Origin: an uncultured Nostoc sp.
GTDB taxonomy: Bacteria > Cyanobacteriota > Cyanobacteriia > Cyanobacteriales > Nostocaceae
Direction of reading: 5' to 3'
DNA length: 64,000 bases
NCBI RefSeq assembly: GCF_937863485.1
Contig: NZ_CALMFY010000187.1
Coordinates: 1-64,000, forward strand
Below, piece after piece: positions 62,951-64,000 of this stretch (position 1 is its first letter; every line of letters starts with the position of its first letter). The notes beneath the pieces were generated by a model that was not told the origin of the DNA, ran no database searches, and saw only the letters and a program-made list of their open reading frames with translations. The position numbers and the translations under genes were made by a program.

Positions 62951-63835
62951 ATGAACGAGTTGCAATATCCACTCCAGAATGTTCTAGAAGCCCGTGCCCG
63001 CTTAGGTGAAGGACCCATCTGGGACTCTACCCAAAACTTACTGTACTGGGTCGATGTTTATAACCATCGGGTGCATCAGTTTCATCCTGCCACGGGGAAA
63101 AACAGCTTTTTTGATGTGGGAGATGTCGTCGGTGCGATCGCAACAGCAGGTGCAGATAGATTAATTATGGCGCTGCGTGATCACCTGGCATTCCTCAACA
63201 CCCAGACAGGTGTAGTTACCCCTATTTTGGAAATTGAAGGAAATCTGCCAAATAATCGCTTTAATGATGGTAAATGCGACTCTCAAGGCCGCTTTTGGTT
63301 TGGTTCAATGTCTTCTTTGGAAAAACCTCATGCTAGCCTCTATCGCTATGACAATGATGGTTCATTGCATGTGATGGAAACAGGATTGACTGTCTCTAAT
63401 GGTCTGGGGTGGAGTCCTGACGAAAAGACGTTTTACTTGACAGATTCTCCTCACCATAAAATATACGCTTACGACTTTAATTCAGTAATAGGAAATATTA
63501 GTAATCGCCGTATTTTTGTTGATTTAACTAATGAATCCTTCTACCCAGATGGTTTAACAATAGACAGTGAAGGAAATATTTGGTCAGCTATGTGGGATGG
63601 ATGGTATGTGATTCGTTTCAACACCAAGGGTGAAGAGATATTGCGGATAAAGCTACCTGTGCAATTGCCAACTAGCTGTACTTTTGGGGGCGAAGATTTG
63701 CAAACACTTTACATTACCACTGCTTCAGTTGGACTCAGCCAAGCAGAGATCGAAAAAAGTTTCTCCTCTGGTGATTTGTTTGCTCTCCAAACTGATGTTA
63801 CTGGATTACCTACTTATGGTTTTAAAGAATTATAG
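62951..63835 (+). CDS. SMP-30/gluconolactonase/LRE family protein
   Basis: The product is a six-bladed beta-propeller of the SMP-30 family: the metal-binding glutamate in LGEGPIWD, NRFNDGKCDSQGRFWFGSM, GLTVSNGLGWSPDEKTFYLTDS and DGLTIDSEGNIWSAMWDGW, all typical of lactonases using a divalent metal. Likely reactions are sugar lactone hydrolysis. The ATG at 62951 has GGTGAT upstream and starts MNELQYP; the ATG at 62930 would add seven residues but lacks a ribosome site. Confidence 0.9.
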   Translation: MNELQYPLQNVLEARARLGEGPIWDSTQNLLYWVDVYNHRVHQFHPATGKNSFFDVGDVVGAIATAGADRLIMALRDHLAFLNTQTGVVTPILEIEGNLPNNRFNDGKCDSQGRFWFGSMSSLEKPHASLYRYDNDGSLHVMETGLTVSNGLGWSPDEKTFYLTDSPHHKIYAYDFNSVIGNISNRRIFVDLTNESFYPDGLTIDSEGNIWSAMWDGWYVIRFNTKGEEILRIKLPVQLPTSCTFGGEDLQTLYITTASVGLSQAEIEKSFSSGDLFALQTDVTGLPTYGFKEL

Positions 63836-63869
63836 CAATTTTCCGGTAATTTAACGATTGTACTATTGT

Positions 63870-64000
63870 TTATTTTCTCCACAGTGCCACTTGCTGTTTG
63901 AGTTCTTTCATATCTAAATAATCGTTAGCAAAAGCTTTTCGTAAAAGTGGATGAGGAATAAATTGATCATACTTTTGAATTTCCGGTGCTTCTGAAGTAC
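63870..64000 (-). CDS. C-terminal end of an unidentified protein, cut by the window edge
   Basis: The minus-strand frame reads TSEAPEIQKYDQFIPHPLLR, then KAFANDYLDMKELKQQVALW and RK before the stop at 63870-63872. It looks like the real C terminus of a soluble protein. Too little is present for me to name a family. It is convergent with the SMP-30 gene, 34 bases away. Confidence 0.55.
   Translation of the reverse strand, partial: TSEAPEIQKYDQFIPHPLLRKAFANDYLDMKELKQQVALWRK

Noticed and set aside
1-64000. tRNA, rRNA, tmRNA or replication origin
   Set aside because: I looked for cloverleaf ends (GGTTCGAATCC-like arms), rRNA motifs and DnaA-box clusters and recognised none; a covariance-model scan would be decisive.

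Overview
The window looks like chromosomal DNA of a filamentous, probably heterocyst-forming cyanobacterium of the Nostoc/Anabaena/Calothrix group. The palindrome GCGATCGC (HIP1) recurs throughout. Several families are cyanobacterial (DUF3318, DUF2499, DUF3593, SLH-OprB porin, CSP41b-like reductase, SphS/SphR). The gaps are full of the short repeats typical of Nostoc genomes: heptanucleotide tandem repeats (AAAATCT/AAAATCC and TTGGGNA types), small palindromic mosaics, and GACGCGATTAATCGCGTC palindromes. No rRNA, tRNA or CRISPR array was recognised. All assignments come from reading the sequence and its translations; no database search was possible.

Layout. 0-6 kb: an HdrB-like iron-sulfur protein, then acpP-fabF-transketolase (fatty acid synthesis and Calvin cycle). 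6-8 kb: an AT-rich islet with a small unknown gene, a tandem pair of winged-helix/coiled-coil genes, and a broken Uma2 gene. 8-14 kb: a secreted glycine-rich protein, a polytopic glycosyltransferase-like protein, DUF3318, a zinc-ribbon protein and an SLH porin. 14-18 kb: a Crp-family relic and the phosphate-sensing operon sphR-sphS-phoU. 18-21 kb: two tandem coiled-coil paralogues. 21-32.8 kb: housekeeping and envelope genes (hisA, DUF3593/DUF2499, csaB, a GT87-like protein, pgeF, birA, an M23 peptidase, ribE, a bifunctional nuclease, a ferredoxin-type aldo/keto reductase).

33-38.3 kb is the most accessory-looking part. It holds an ABC exporter whose 5' end is out of frame at an A9 tract, a solitary HicB-like antitoxin, an AT-rich 805-residue protein joining a PD-(D/E)XK nuclease-like domain to a P-loop NTPase, and a U32-peptidase relic. 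38-46 kb: a methyltransferase, a secreted protein with a repeat-derived N terminus, a solute-binding lipoprotein, an RTX-repeat protein, a truncated IS5-type transposase and a PEP-CTERM protein. 46-53.4 kb: cobT-like, DUF2232, a Crp/Fnr regulator and a 1351-residue Hsp70-like ATPase. 53.6-61.5 kb: exopolysaccharide functions (two sugar-phosphate transferases, GDP-mannose dehydratase, GDP-fucose synthase, a GT4 transferase) mixed with a sugar ABC permease, a formyl-THF ligase and small unknowns. 61.8-64 kb: a CSP41b-like reductase, an SMP-30 family protein and the end of an unidentified gene.

Two themes stand out. First, dispersed repeats appear to have entered reading frames (cobT-like, Hsp70-like, sugar transferase, secreted protein, Uma2), usually at N termini or linkers and mostly without breaking the frame. 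Second, there are several decayed genes (two Uma2 fragments, a Crp HTH relic, a U32 relic, a transposase fragment). The best candidates for undescribed biology are the nuclease-NTPase protein at 35.5-38.0 kb, the winged-helix/coiled-coil pair at 6.5-7.3 kb, and the coiled-coil pair at 18.8-20.9 kb.
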